Shown here one piece after another: positions 1 through 5,053 of a stretch of DNA of 5,053 nucleotides. A program made the position numbers and the translations under genes. The DNA lies in the NCBI GenBank assembly GCA_900549135.1, contig URNI01000130.1, forward strand, positions 1-5,053. The letters run 5' to 3'. The stretch is from an uncultured Collinsella sp. Its GTDB lineage: Bacteria; Actinomycetota; Coriobacteriia; Coriobacteriales; Coriobacteriaceae. Positions within the stretch are counted from its first letter, which is position 1, and every line of letters begins with the position of its first letter. The notes beneath the pieces are model-generated. The model made no database searches. It saw only the letters and a program-made list of their open reading frames with translations, and had not been told where the DNA came from.

Positions 1-574
1 GGTTCTTGGTGGGCTGGCCGTAACCGGGCACATCGATGTTGACGAGCTTGGAGGTAACGGCAAAATCGCCGAACTCGACGGTGTAGGAGTGGTCATCGTC
101 GACTAGGATGTCCTGCTCACCGAGCCACTCGTCGGGGACGGCCTTCTGCTGGTTGTCGACAAAGCGCTGACGGAACAGACCGTAGTGATAGTTGAGGCCC
201 ACGCCATCGCCGGTCAAGCCCAGCGTGGCGATGGAATCCAGGAAGCATGCGGCCAAGCGGCCCAGGCCGCCGTTGCCGAGCGACGGCTCGACCTCGAACT
301 CCTCGATCTTGTTGAGGTCGTGGCCTGCGGCGGTGAGCTGGTCCTTAACCTCGTCGTAGATGCCGAGGTCGATCATGTTGTTGATGAGCAGCTTGCCGAT
401 CAAAAATTCGGCGGAAATGTAATAGAGCTTTTTCTTGCCGTTGTTGAGCGGGCGGGCGGCGGAGCGCTCCTGCACGAGTTTGACCAGCAGCTTGTAAATG
501 CGACGGTCGTCGAGCTGCTCGAGCGAGGTGCCAAAAGACTGCTCGGCGAGTTCCATGAGGTTAATTTGGGGCAT
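1..574 (-). CDS. glgP: Glycogen/alpha-glucan phosphorylase, N-terminal part (cut by window edge)
   Basis: The enzyme phosphorolyses alpha-1,4-glucan chains from the non-reducing end, giving glucose-1-phosphate, with pyridoxal phosphate as cofactor (GT35 family). Translating the minus strand from the ATG at 574 gives 191 uninterrupted residues running off the left edge. The family signature EPSLGNGGLGRLAACFLDS lies at about residues 96-114, YYISAEFLIG at about 51-60, and GLNYHYGLFRQ at about 126-136. The start is backed by an AGGAG Shine-Dalgarno 5 nt upstream. The protein begins close to the conserved core, so it lacks the N-terminal regulatory extension of animal phosphorylases. The PLP lysine and C-terminal domain lie outside the window. 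It sits 128 nt downstream of malQ on the same strand, consistent with a maltodextrin/glycogen breakdown operon. Whether the preferred substrate is glycogen or maltodextrin cannot be told from this part. Family assignment is very secure. Confidence 0.96.
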   Translation of the reverse strand, partial: MPQINLMELAEQSFGTSLEQLDDRRIYKLLVKLVQERSAARPLNNGKKKLYYISAEFLIGKLLINNMIDLGIYDEVKDQLTAAGHDLNKIEEFEVEPSLGNGGLGRLAACFLDSIATLGLTGDGVGLNYHYGLFRQRFVDNQQKAVPDEWLGEQDILVDDDHSYTVEFGDFAVTSKLVNIDVPGYGQPTKN

Positions 575-620
575 GTTTTCTCCTGTGATGGGTTGTTTCA
601 TGTCTGCAATTCATAAGAAG

Positions 621-654
621 CCCGCGCGAGGGGATTGGGGTGGCCTCGCGCGGG
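621..654 (-). terminator. GC-rich hairpin between malQ and glgP (weak terminator or attenuator)
   Basis: Positions 621-631 and 644-654 form a perfect 11-bp inverted repeat (CCCGCGCGAGG) with a 12-nt loop. Read in the direction of malQ and glgP, the stem is followed by CTTCTTAT, which is T-rich but not a clean run. In the plus direction it is followed by AAAAGC, so any terminator acts on the minus strand. It lies 48-82 nt downstream of the malQ stop and 46 nt upstream of the glgP start. It may be a partial terminator, a processing or 3'-end stabilising hairpin, or both. A weak -10-like TATGAA (610-615) follows it, but I see no matching -35. Confidence 0.55.
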
Positions 655-702
655 AAAAGCAAGCGCGTCCGCACGGTGGGGAGGGGTCGGGCGCGGTAAC
701 TC

Positions 703-2208
703 CTATTGAGGAAGCTCGATTTCGGCTTCCGACGGGATGCGGAAGTAGGTCTCGGTCCAGTCGGTGAGTTTGTGCTCGAGCTCGCGGGTGATGGCGCCGT
801 CGAGCATGCGCCAGGTCCAGTTGCCGCCCAGCGTGGCAGGGGTGTTGATGCGCGCCTCGTTGCCCAAGTTGAGAAGGTCCTGCATGGTGTAGATGCACGT
901 GTCGCTCACGCTGGCGGCGATGGTGCGGTTGAGTGCATCTGCCATGGGTTCGCCGGCCTGCTGATGGGTGTACAGGGCTGCCTGCTCGCGCTGACGCGGG
1001 GTGGCCGTTCCCTCAAACCAACCGCGCGCCGTCTCGTTGTCGTGGGTGCCCACATAGGCGACGGTGTTGGCGATGTAGTTATGCGGCAGGTAGTACGAGT
1101 TGGTGCCCTCAAAGGCAAACTGCAGGATCTTCATGCCGGGGAAGCCCGAGTTGTCGCGCATGTCGATGACGCCGGGGGTGAGGAAGCCCAGGTCCTCGGC
1201 GATGATGGGCAGCGTGCCGAGCTTTTCCTCGAGCGTCTTGAAGAACTTGAGGCCGGGACCCTGCGTCCACGAACCGTAGGACGAATCGGGTGAGGAGAAC
1301 GGCACCTCCCAATAGGCCTCGAAGCCGCGGAAGTGATCCAGGCGGATGACGTCGTACATGTCGAGGGCGGCGCGAATGCGGCCCTCCCACCAGGAGAAGC
1401 CGTCGGACTCCATGGCGTCCCAGTCGTAGATGGGGTTGCCCCAGTACTGGCCGGTGGCCGAGAACTGGTCGGGCGGCGTGCCGGCGACGCTCACCGGATT
1501 GCCGGCGGCGTCGATCTTAAAGAGCTCAGGCGTCGCCCACATCTCGACGGAGTCACGCGAGACATAGATGGGCAGGTCGCCGATGATGAGAATGTCGCGC
1601 TCGTTGGCATAGGCCTTGAGGCGGCTCCACTGGCGATCGAAGAAGTACTGCGTCATCTGGTGGTAGAGCATACGCGCCGGATGGTCGGCGCAGACCTTGG
1701 CGGAAGCCTCGCCGCGGGTGCGAAGCTCCGCGGGCCACTCCCAAAACGCCTTGAGACCGCACTCCTCTTTGACGGTCATGAACTCACAGTAGGGGATGAG
1801 CCAGTCCTCGTTGGCCTGGATAAAGTCATCGAAATCGGCCGGCTTGTCGGCAGCAAAGCGCTCAGCGGCGCGGTCGAGAATCTGACGGCGGCCACCAAAG
1901 ATGGCACCGTAGTCGACATTGCTGGGGTCGGATCCCAGATACACGCCATCGATATCGCGCTGCTCCAGATACCCTGCCTCGATAAGCTCGGCAAAGTCGA
2001 TAAAGTTGGGGTTGCCTGCGCGGGCCGAGAACGACTGATAGGGCGAATCGCCATAGCTGGTCGTCGTAAGGGGCAGAATCTGCCAGTAATGTTGTTTGCA
2101 CGAGGCGAGAAAATCGACGAAGTCGTAGGCATTCCAGCCAAAGCCGCCGATTCCGTATGGTCCGGGCAGAGATGAGACGGGCATGAGGACGCCGCTTGCA
2201 CGCTCCAT
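703..2208 (-). CDS. malQ: 4-alpha-glucanotransferase (amylomaltase), GH77
   Basis: This cytoplasmic enzyme transfers alpha-1,4-glucan segments between maltodextrins, releasing glucose and lengthening chains for the phosphorylase encoded next. The protein is 501 residues, a normal length for short bacterial MalQ. It is complete, with an N-terminal SSLPGPYGIG motif (about 12-21), SYGDSPYQSFSARAGNP (about 51-67) and the 250s-loop region PPDQFSATGQYWGNP (about 245-259). The three GH77 catalytic acids are visible: nucleophile D291 in RLDHFRG, acid/base E338 in IIAEDLG, and D390 in GTHDNET. I chose the ATG at 2208 because the family usually starts M-x-R-x-SG, and because GGTGAG lies 7 nt upstream. 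TTG (2223) and GTG (2220) are in-frame alternatives that would add five or four residues. It ends with TAG 128 nt before glgP. Transcription probably starts from the promoter near 2300. Confidence 0.96.
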   Translation of the reverse strand: MERASGVLMPVSSLPGPYGIGGFGWNAYDFVDFLASCKQHYWQILPLTTTSYGDSPYQSFSARAGNPNFIDFAELIEAGYLEQRDIDGVYLGSDPSNVDYGAIFGGRRQILDRAAERFAADKPADFDDFIQANEDWLIPYCEFMTVKEECGLKAFWEWPAELRTRGEASAKVCADHPARMLYHQMTQYFFDRQWSRLKAYANERDILIIGDLPIYVSRDSVEMWATPELFKIDAAGNPVSVAGTPPDQFSATGQYWGNPIYDWDAMESDGFSWWEGRIRAALDMYDVIRLDHFRGFEAYWEVPFSSPDSSYGSWTQGPGLKFFKTLEEKLGTLPIIAEDLGFLTPGVIDMRDNSGFPGMKILQFAFEGTNSYYLPHNYIANTVAYVGTHDNETARGWFEGTATPRQREQAALYTHQQAGEPMADALNRTIAASVSDTCIYTMQDLLNLGNEARINTPATLGGNWTWRMLDGAITRELEHKLTDWTETYFRIPSEAEIELPQ

Positions 2209-2293
2209 GAATGCGCTCACCAACCTTCTTGTTGTGGGGTCGGCCTGCCGATGGGTGTGCAGTCCGCCTCCGATGTTCTGATTCGATACGCCT

Positions 2294-2323
2294 ATTGTAA
2301 AACATGTTGTTTAAACATGTACA
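2294..2323 (-). promoter_or_regulatory. Candidate sigma-70-type promoter of malQ(-glgP)
   Basis: On the minus strand a -35-like TGTACA (2318-2323; 4 of 6 to consensus) is followed after 18 nt by a -10 TACAAT (2294-2299; 5 of 6). It lies in an AT-rich patch that stands out from the GC-rich surroundings, between the galE terminator and malQ. Transcription would start near 2287, giving a leader of about 80 nt before the malQ ATG. I saw no riboswitch or clear attenuator in that leader. The -10 is good and the -35 is only fair. Confidence 0.5.
2302..2320. promoter_or_regulatory. Operator-like inverted repeat within the malQ promoter
   Basis: ACATGTT (2302-2308) and AACATGT (2314-2320) are perfect 7-bp inverted arms around a 5-bp spacer. 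A 10-bp palindrome, TGTTTAAACA (2308-2317), overlaps the same site. On the minus strand the sequence ACATGTTT also recurs with a 13-bp period. The repeat fills the spacer between the candidate -35 and -10, where a dimeric repressor would block RNA polymerase. A LacI-type maltose regulator is one possibility, but the site lacks the central CG typical of that family, so the regulator is unidentified. Confidence 0.5.
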
Positions 2324-2372
2324 GGCAAGATAAAAAAGTTGGTCGATTTTCGGCGAATGGTTACATGCCATG

Positions 2373-2406
2373 AAAAAGCCCCGACCTCACAACGTGAGAT
2401 CGGGGC
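2373..2406 (-). terminator. Intrinsic terminator of galE
   Basis: In the minus-strand transcript, GCCCCGATCTCAC pairs with GTGAGGTCGGGGC over 13 bp, including one U-G wobble, around a 3-nt GTT loop. It is followed directly by TTTTT (2377 down to 2373). In the plus direction the wobble becomes a C-A mismatch and there is no T run, which fixes the direction. It starts 22 nt after the galE stop codon and separates galE from malQ. Confidence 0.93.
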
Positions 2407-2428
2407 AAGAGCGGTATGTAGGTTTTTA

Positions 2429-3490
2429 CTACTCGGCGTCGGCGAAGCCGTTGGGGTTGTGGCTCTGCCAGTTCCAGCTATCGCGGCACATGTCCGCGAT
2501 GTCGTACTGGGCCTTCCAGCCCATCATGCGCTCGGCCTTGGAGGCATCGCACCAGTTGGCAGCGATGTCGCCGGCGCGGCGCTCGCGGATCACGTAGGGC
2601 AGCTCCTTGCCACAAGCCTTGGAGAAGGCGGCGACGACCTCGAGCACCGAGGTGCCGGTGCCGGTGCCCAGGTTGAAGATCTCGACGCCGGTCTTGCCGT
2701 TCATCCAGTTGAGGGCGGCAACGTGACCCGAGGCCAGGTCGCAAACGTGGATATAGTCGCGCACACCGGTGCCGTCGGGAGTGGGGTAGTCATTGCCAAA
2801 GACCTGAACGGCCTCGAGCTTGCCCACGGCAACCTGCGCGACATAGGGCACCAGGTTGTTGGGGATGCCCTTGGGGTCCTCGCCGATCAGACCCGACGGA
2901 TGGGCGCCGATGGGGTTGAAGTAACGGAGCAGCACGACGTCCCACTCGGGGTCGGCGGTGTGGACGTCCATAAGGATCTGCTCGATCATCCACTTGGTCC
3001 AACCATAGGGGTTGGTCGCGGGCTTCTTAGGATCCTCCTCGGTGACGGGCGGGTTGTCCGGGTCGCCGTAGACGGTCGAGGAGCTCGAGAAGATGATGGA
3101 CTTGCAGCCATGGTTGCGCATGACGTCGATGAGTACCAGGGTGTTCTCGATGTTGTTGTGGTAGTACTCGACGGGCTTGCTCACCGACTCGCCGACGGCC
3201 TTAAAGCCGGCAAAGTGGATGACGCGGTCGATCTGATGGGTATCGAAGATCTTGTTCATCGCATCGCGGTCGAGTACGTTGGCCTCGTAGAAGGTGAGGT
3301 TCTTGGCAGCCTCTTCGCCCACGATGGTCTTGACGCGGTCGACGGCGACGGCGCTGGAGTTGGAGAGATCATCGACGATGACGACCTGGTAGCCACCCTC
3401 GAGCAGCTGAACGACGGTGTGCGAGCCGATAAAGCCGGCGCCACCGGTAACGAGGACGCAGGTGTCTTTGGGGTCGAGTGCTTTGGACAT
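2429..3490 (-). CDS. galE: UDP-glucose 4-epimerase
   Basis: This NAD-dependent cytoplasmic enzyme interconverts UDP-glucose and UDP-galactose (Leloir pathway) and supplies galactose for surface glycans. The protein is 353 residues, slightly longer than the usual 330-340, partly from about nine extra N-terminal residues. Visible features are the Rossmann motif TGGAGFIGSH (15-24; G16, G19, G22), FSSSSTVYG (134-142) with the catalytic Ser at about S137, and the SDR pair Y162/K166 in NPYGWTK. RYFNPIGAHPSG (189-200) and RDYIHVCDLASGH (244-256) are also typical. The residue matching E. coli Tyr299 appears to be Asn312 (GDIAANWCDAS), which may widen substrate range. The start at 3490 follows AGGAG by 5 nt and begins where family homology begins. 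An upstream open frame continues to 3898, but it runs through promoter-like DNA and is not believable. The gene ends with tandem stops TAG-TAA and its own terminator. Confidence 0.96.
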   Translation of the reverse strand: MSKALDPKDTCVLVTGGAGFIGSHTVVQLLEGGYQVVIVDDLSNSSAVAVDRVKTIVGEEAAKNLTFYEANVLDRDAMNKIFDTHQIDRVIHFAGFKAVGESVSKPVEYYHNNIENTLVLIDVMRNHGCKSIIFSSSSTVYGDPDNPPVTEEDPKKPATNPYGWTKWMIEQILMDVHTADPEWDVVLLRYFNPIGAHPSGLIGEDPKGIPNNLVPYVAQVAVGKLEAVQVFGNDYPTPDGTGVRDYIHVCDLASGHVAALNWMNGKTGVEIFNLGTGTGTSVLEVVAAFSKACGKELPYVIRERRAGDIAANWCDASKAERMMGWKAQYDIADMCRDSWNWQSHNPNGFADAE

Positions 3491-3509
3491 GTAGTCTCCT
3501 ATCGAATCA

Positions 3510-3550
3510 GGAACACTTCTTGAGGGGAGTATAGCGCAGGCGGGTGTTCC
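3510..3550. repeat. Inverted repeat GGAACAC / GTGTTCC flanking the galE -10
   Basis: GGAACAC (3510-3516) and GTGTTCC (3544-3550) are perfect 7-bp inverted arms 34 bp apart start to start. The candidate galE -10 (3528-3533) lies between them. The spacing is near three helical turns, which would place two half-sites on the same DNA face. The galE transcript would begin inside the repeat, so an mRNA hairpin using both arms is unlikely. It could be chance. Confidence 0.3.
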
Positions 3551-3556
3551 AAGACC
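3528..3556 (-). promoter_or_regulatory. Candidate galE promoter
   Basis: The minus strand has a clear -10 TATACT (3528-3533; 5 of 6 to consensus). The hexamer 17 nt upstream, GGTCTT (3551-3556), is a poor -35. A better-looking TTGGAA lies only 13 nt away, which is too close. Predicted start is near 3521, giving a leader of about 31 nt with the AGGAG ribosome binding site at 3496-3500. The weak -35 suggests an activator or a non-standard sigma contact. Confidence 0.45.
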
Positions 3557-3561
3557 GTACG

Positions 3562-3670
3562 CGGCAGGAAAAGCAGAGGAATATGTTAACGTACTCATAG
3601 GAATGCTTGCGTGGGCATAACCTCGACTTTGCGTTTGCATACGAGCCGCCGACCATACGGTTTCCTGCCG
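3562..3670. repeat. Distant 10-bp inverted repeat in the divergent intergenic region
   Basis: CGGCAGGAAA (3562-3571) recurs as its exact reverse complement TTTCCTGCCG (3661-3670), with 89 bp between. The arms lie upstream of galE and of the divergent hydrolase gene respectively, roughly symmetrically placed in the spacer. The DNA between them (3572-3660) holds no open reading frame I would support. It could be a paired binding site for a shared regulator or a chance match. Confidence 0.3.
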
Positions 3671-3683
3671 TTCGTGGAAATCG

Positions 3684-3711
3684 TTGGGACGCGCCATATG
3701 TACGCTAATAT
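3684..3711 (+). promoter_or_regulatory. Tentative promoter of the coiled-coil hydrolase gene
   Basis: TTGGGA (3684-3689) and TAATAT (3706-3711) match -35 and -10 consensus at 4 of 6 each, with a 16-nt spacer. They would start transcription near 3718, giving a leader of about 38 nt. A better -10-like hexamer, TATAAA (3729-3734), lies further downstream but has no convincing -35 and would leave a leader of only about 15 nt. Either or both may be used. Confidence 0.3.
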
Positions 3712-3759
3712 GTATGAGTTGAGCGACATATAAATAAGCATGTAACGGAGTACATATGT
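3695..3759. promoter_or_regulatory. ATATGT/ACATAT motif cluster with an inverted repeat reaching the start codon
   Basis: CATATGTAC (3695-3703) and GTACATATG (3750-3758) are perfect 9-bp inverted arms, and the second contains the hydrolase ATG at 3756-3758. ATATGT or its complement ACATAT also occurs at 3708-3713 and 3726-3731, and again further upstream at 3581-3586. The dense recurrence of one hexamer in a GC-rich genome suggests a protein binding array. If transcription began upstream of 3695, the arms could also pair in mRNA and hide the start codon. Confidence 0.4.
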
Positions 3760-4961
3760 CACCAAACAGCGATTCCATCCTTTCCCAGGAGCTCTCGCGC
3801 CGCACTGCCCTCAAGGCCCTGTTCGGCGCCGCTTCTGCGGCAGTTCTTTTTGGCCTGCCCGCTCGCGCCCATGCGGCGGAGGCTTCCAAAGAAACCACCG
3901 ATAAACTGAATGCCGCCCAGGCCCAGCTCGACGAGGTTCAGGCCCAGCTCGACAGCATCGCAAATGAGTATGCGGCGCTGGCCAACAAGAATGCCCAGAC
4001 CCTCAACGACATCGAGAATGTCCAGGGCAAGATTGACGACACGCAGGCCCAGATCGATGAAAAGAAGGCCGAGCTCAAGAAGAAGCGCAACGACCTTTCC
4101 GATCGCGTGGCCGCCAGCTACAAGTCCGGCGGCACGAACATCCTGTCGCTGCTGCTGGCCTCTGGCTCGTTTGAGGAACTCGTCGCCAACGCGCATTACG
4201 TTGAGAAGATCAACAAGAGCGACCGCGACGCCATCGAGGACATTCAGACCATCCAGGAAGAGCTCGATGCGCAAAAGACCGAGCTCGAGTCGCAGAAGGC
4301 CGACTTAGAGAAGCTCAAGGACCAGCAGACTGCCCAGATGCAGGACATGCAGGCCAAGCAGCAAGAAGTCCAGACCGTGCTGAACGGTCTTTCCGACGAC
4401 GTCAAGGAGCTCATGGCTCAGCGCGATTCCGAGATCCTCGCTGCTGCCCAGGCTGAGGAGGCCGCTAGGAAGGCTGCCGCTGCCGCGGCTGCCGCGAACA
4501 AGAACAATTCCTACTCGGGTGGTTCGAGCTCGGGTGGTGGATCGTACGCGCCCGGAACTCCGCAGCAGAATGCCGGCTCGGGCAAGCAGCAGGCTGTCGT
4601 CAACGCGTGCTACTCCACGCCTTCGCCGGGTCAGAACTGGTGCGCGGCGTGGGTCACCAATGTCTTCCGTAACGCCGGCGTTGGCTACTTTGGAGGCAAT
4701 GCGTGCGACATGTTTAACGCCTGGTGCTATAGCTCCGACCGCTCGGCGCTGCAGGTGGGCATGATTGTTGCCGACTCCTCGCATAGCGGTACCGGCATGC
4801 CGGGTCTGATCTATGGCCACGTGGGCATCTACGTTGGCGGCGGCATCGTTATGAGTAACGAGGGCGCCATCACGTCGAGGTCGCTTGACTCGTTCATTGG
4901 GTTCTACGGCACTGGCTCTGGCGTGCGCTGGGGCTGGCTTGGCGGTATTGCGCTGTCGTAA
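3756..4961 (+). CDS. Secreted PcsB/CwlO-like peptidoglycan hydrolase (coiled coil plus CHAP/NlpC-type domain)
   Basis: The likely role is cleavage of peptidoglycan cross-bridges or stem peptides outside the membrane during growth or division. The 401-residue protein starts with a twin-arginine-like leader: SRRTALKAL at 14-22, a hydrophobic Ala-rich stretch to about 34, and a probable cut after ARAHA (about 40). Residues 43-230 are a heptad-rich, Gln/Lys/Glu-rich coiled coil. It is broken by RVAASYKSGGTNILSLLLAS (117-136) and SFEELVANAHYVEKI (138-152), the pattern of the PcsB/CwlO N-terminal domain. An Ala-rich end and a Gly/Ser linker (about 250-276) lead to a C-terminal papain-fold domain (about 280-401). 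Its likely catalytic Cys is C296 (NWCAAWV) and His is H355 (YGHVGIYVGGG). N368 or E369 may be the third polar residue. CGGAG precedes the ATG by 5 nt. In known PcsB-type enzymes the coiled coil is gated by FtsEX; that partner is not seen here. The exact bond cut is unknown. Confidence 0.88.
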   Translation: MSPNSDSILSQELSRRTALKALFGAASAAVLFGLPARAHAAEASKETTDKLNAAQAQLDEVQAQLDSIANEYAALANKNAQTLNDIENVQGKIDDTQAQIDEKKAELKKKRNDLSDRVAASYKSGGTNILSLLLASGSFEELVANAHYVEKINKSDRDAIEDIQTIQEELDAQKTELESQKADLEKLKDQQTAQMQDMQAKQQEVQTVLNGLSDDVKELMAQRDSEILAAAQAEEAARKAAAAAAAANKNNSYSGGSSSGGGSYAPGTPQQNAGSGKQQAVVNACYSTPSPGQNWCAAWVTNVFRNAGVGYFGGNACDMFNAWCYSSDRSALQVGMIVADSSHSGTGMPGLIYGHVGIYVGGGIVMSNEGAITSRSLDSFIGFYGTGSGVRWGWLGGIALS

Positions 4962-4981
4962 CGGCGGTTTGAAGTAAGTTG

Positions 4982-5053
4982 GTCCGCGGCTGCCCGAAAG
5001 GCATTAGGTTGCCTGCTCGGACAGTCCTGCTCGCACGGAGAGCACATTAAGTG
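4982..5053 (+). other. Potentially structured non-coding sequence at the right edge
   Basis: No gene can be supported after the stop at 4961. GTCCG (4982-4986) can pair with CGGAC (5018-5022), enclosing a hairpin AGGCA/TGCCT (4999-5003 with 5010-5014). GGCA can alternatively pair with TGCC at 4991-4994. CCTGCTCG is repeated directly at 5012-5019 and 5026-5033. The last bases, CAC-ATTAA-GTG (5043-5053), look like the top of a hairpin continuing past the edge. This could be the terminator of the upstream hydrolase gene, or the 5' end of a structured RNA such as RNase P RNA. A GTG at 5051 with GGAG 10 nt before it could also start another gene. Nothing here decides among these. Confidence 0.35.

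Noticed and set aside
185..616. 143-codon open frame on the plus strand opposite glgP
   Set aside because: Shadow of the phosphorylase N-terminus, which matches the family signature on the minus strand.
1333..2175. 280-codon open frame on the plus strand opposite malQ
   Set aside because: Antisense shadow of malQ, which carries all catalytic motifs on the minus strand. No ribosome binding site or family motif was seen.
2209..2223. TTG (2223) or GTG (2220) as malQ start
   Set aside because: The purine-rich AAGAAGG abuts TTG with no spacing and is only 3 nt from GTG. The ATG at 2208 has GGTGAG at 7 nt and matches the usual family N-terminus. The GTG is not fully excluded.
2209..2293. Possible riboswitch or attenuator in the malQ leader
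   Set aside because: Only a short CGGC/GCCG hairpin with a 2-nt loop was found, with no conserved riboswitch motif.
2339..3523. 394-codon open frame on the plus strand opposite galE
   Set aside because: It mirrors galE codons. Such long antisense frames arise from GC-rich third positions. The predicted protein is Val/Gly/Asp-rich without recognisable motifs.
3491..3898. In-frame upstream extension of galE by 136 codons
   Set aside because: It runs through AT-rich promoter-like DNA and overlaps the start of the divergent hydrolase gene. GalE homology begins just after 3490, where a good AGGAG site precedes an ATG.
3759..4274. 171-codon open frame on the minus strand opposite the hydrolase coiled coil
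   Set aside because: Leu/Val-rich reverse reading of a Gln/Lys/Glu coiled coil; a compositional artefact.
1..5053. Mobile element, CRISPR array, tRNA or phage genes
   Set aside because: No transposase or integrase coding, no regularly spaced repeats, no terminal repeats with target duplication, and no cloverleaf sequence were seen.

Overview
The window looks like chromosomal DNA from a GC-rich (roughly 60% by eye) Gram-positive bacterium. The best guess is Actinomycetota, class Coriobacteriia (Collinsella-like). This is inferred from base composition, the alpha-glucan gene pair, and a coiled-coil/CHAP-type surface hydrolase with a twin-arginine-like leader. The sequence alone does not prove it. 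I see no mobile element, CRISPR array, tRNA or rRNA. The content is largely core carbohydrate and envelope metabolism, and I found no convincing undescribed multi-gene system.

Layout. (1) 1-574, minus: the first 191 codons of glycogen/alpha-glucan phosphorylase (glgP), cut by the window edge. (2) 575-702: a spacer with a perfect 11-bp GC-rich hairpin. (3) 703-2208, minus: malQ, 4-alpha-glucanotransferase, complete. (4) 2209-2428: the malQ leader and promoter, with a 7-5-7 inverted repeat between the candidate -35 and -10, followed by the strong intrinsic terminator of galE. (5) 2429-3490, minus: galE, UDP-glucose 4-epimerase, complete. (6) 3491-3755: a divergent intergenic region rich in inverted repeats and ATATGT/ACATAT motifs. 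(7) 3756-4961, plus: a secreted PcsB/CwlO-like peptidoglycan hydrolase. (8) 4962-5053: non-coding, potentially structured sequence running off the window.

How the genes work together. MalQ and GlgP form the classic alpha-glucan breakdown pair. MalQ disproportionates short maltodextrins into longer chains and glucose, and GlgP phosphorolyses the chains to glucose-1-phosphate. They are probably co-transcribed from the promoter near 2300. The hairpin between them may reduce read-through. GalE interconverts UDP-glucose and UDP-galactose, linking this carbon pool to galactose use and to cell-surface glycan precursors. It is separated from malQ by its own terminator and so is a separate transcription unit. 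The divergent hydrolase acts outside the membrane on peptidoglycan and shares only the intergenic control region with galE.

The points most worth a second look are the operator-like repeat in the malQ promoter, the motif cluster whose inverted repeat runs into the hydrolase start codon, an Asn at the GalE substrate gate position, the Tat-like leader on a PcsB-type hydrolase, and the structured sequence at the right edge.
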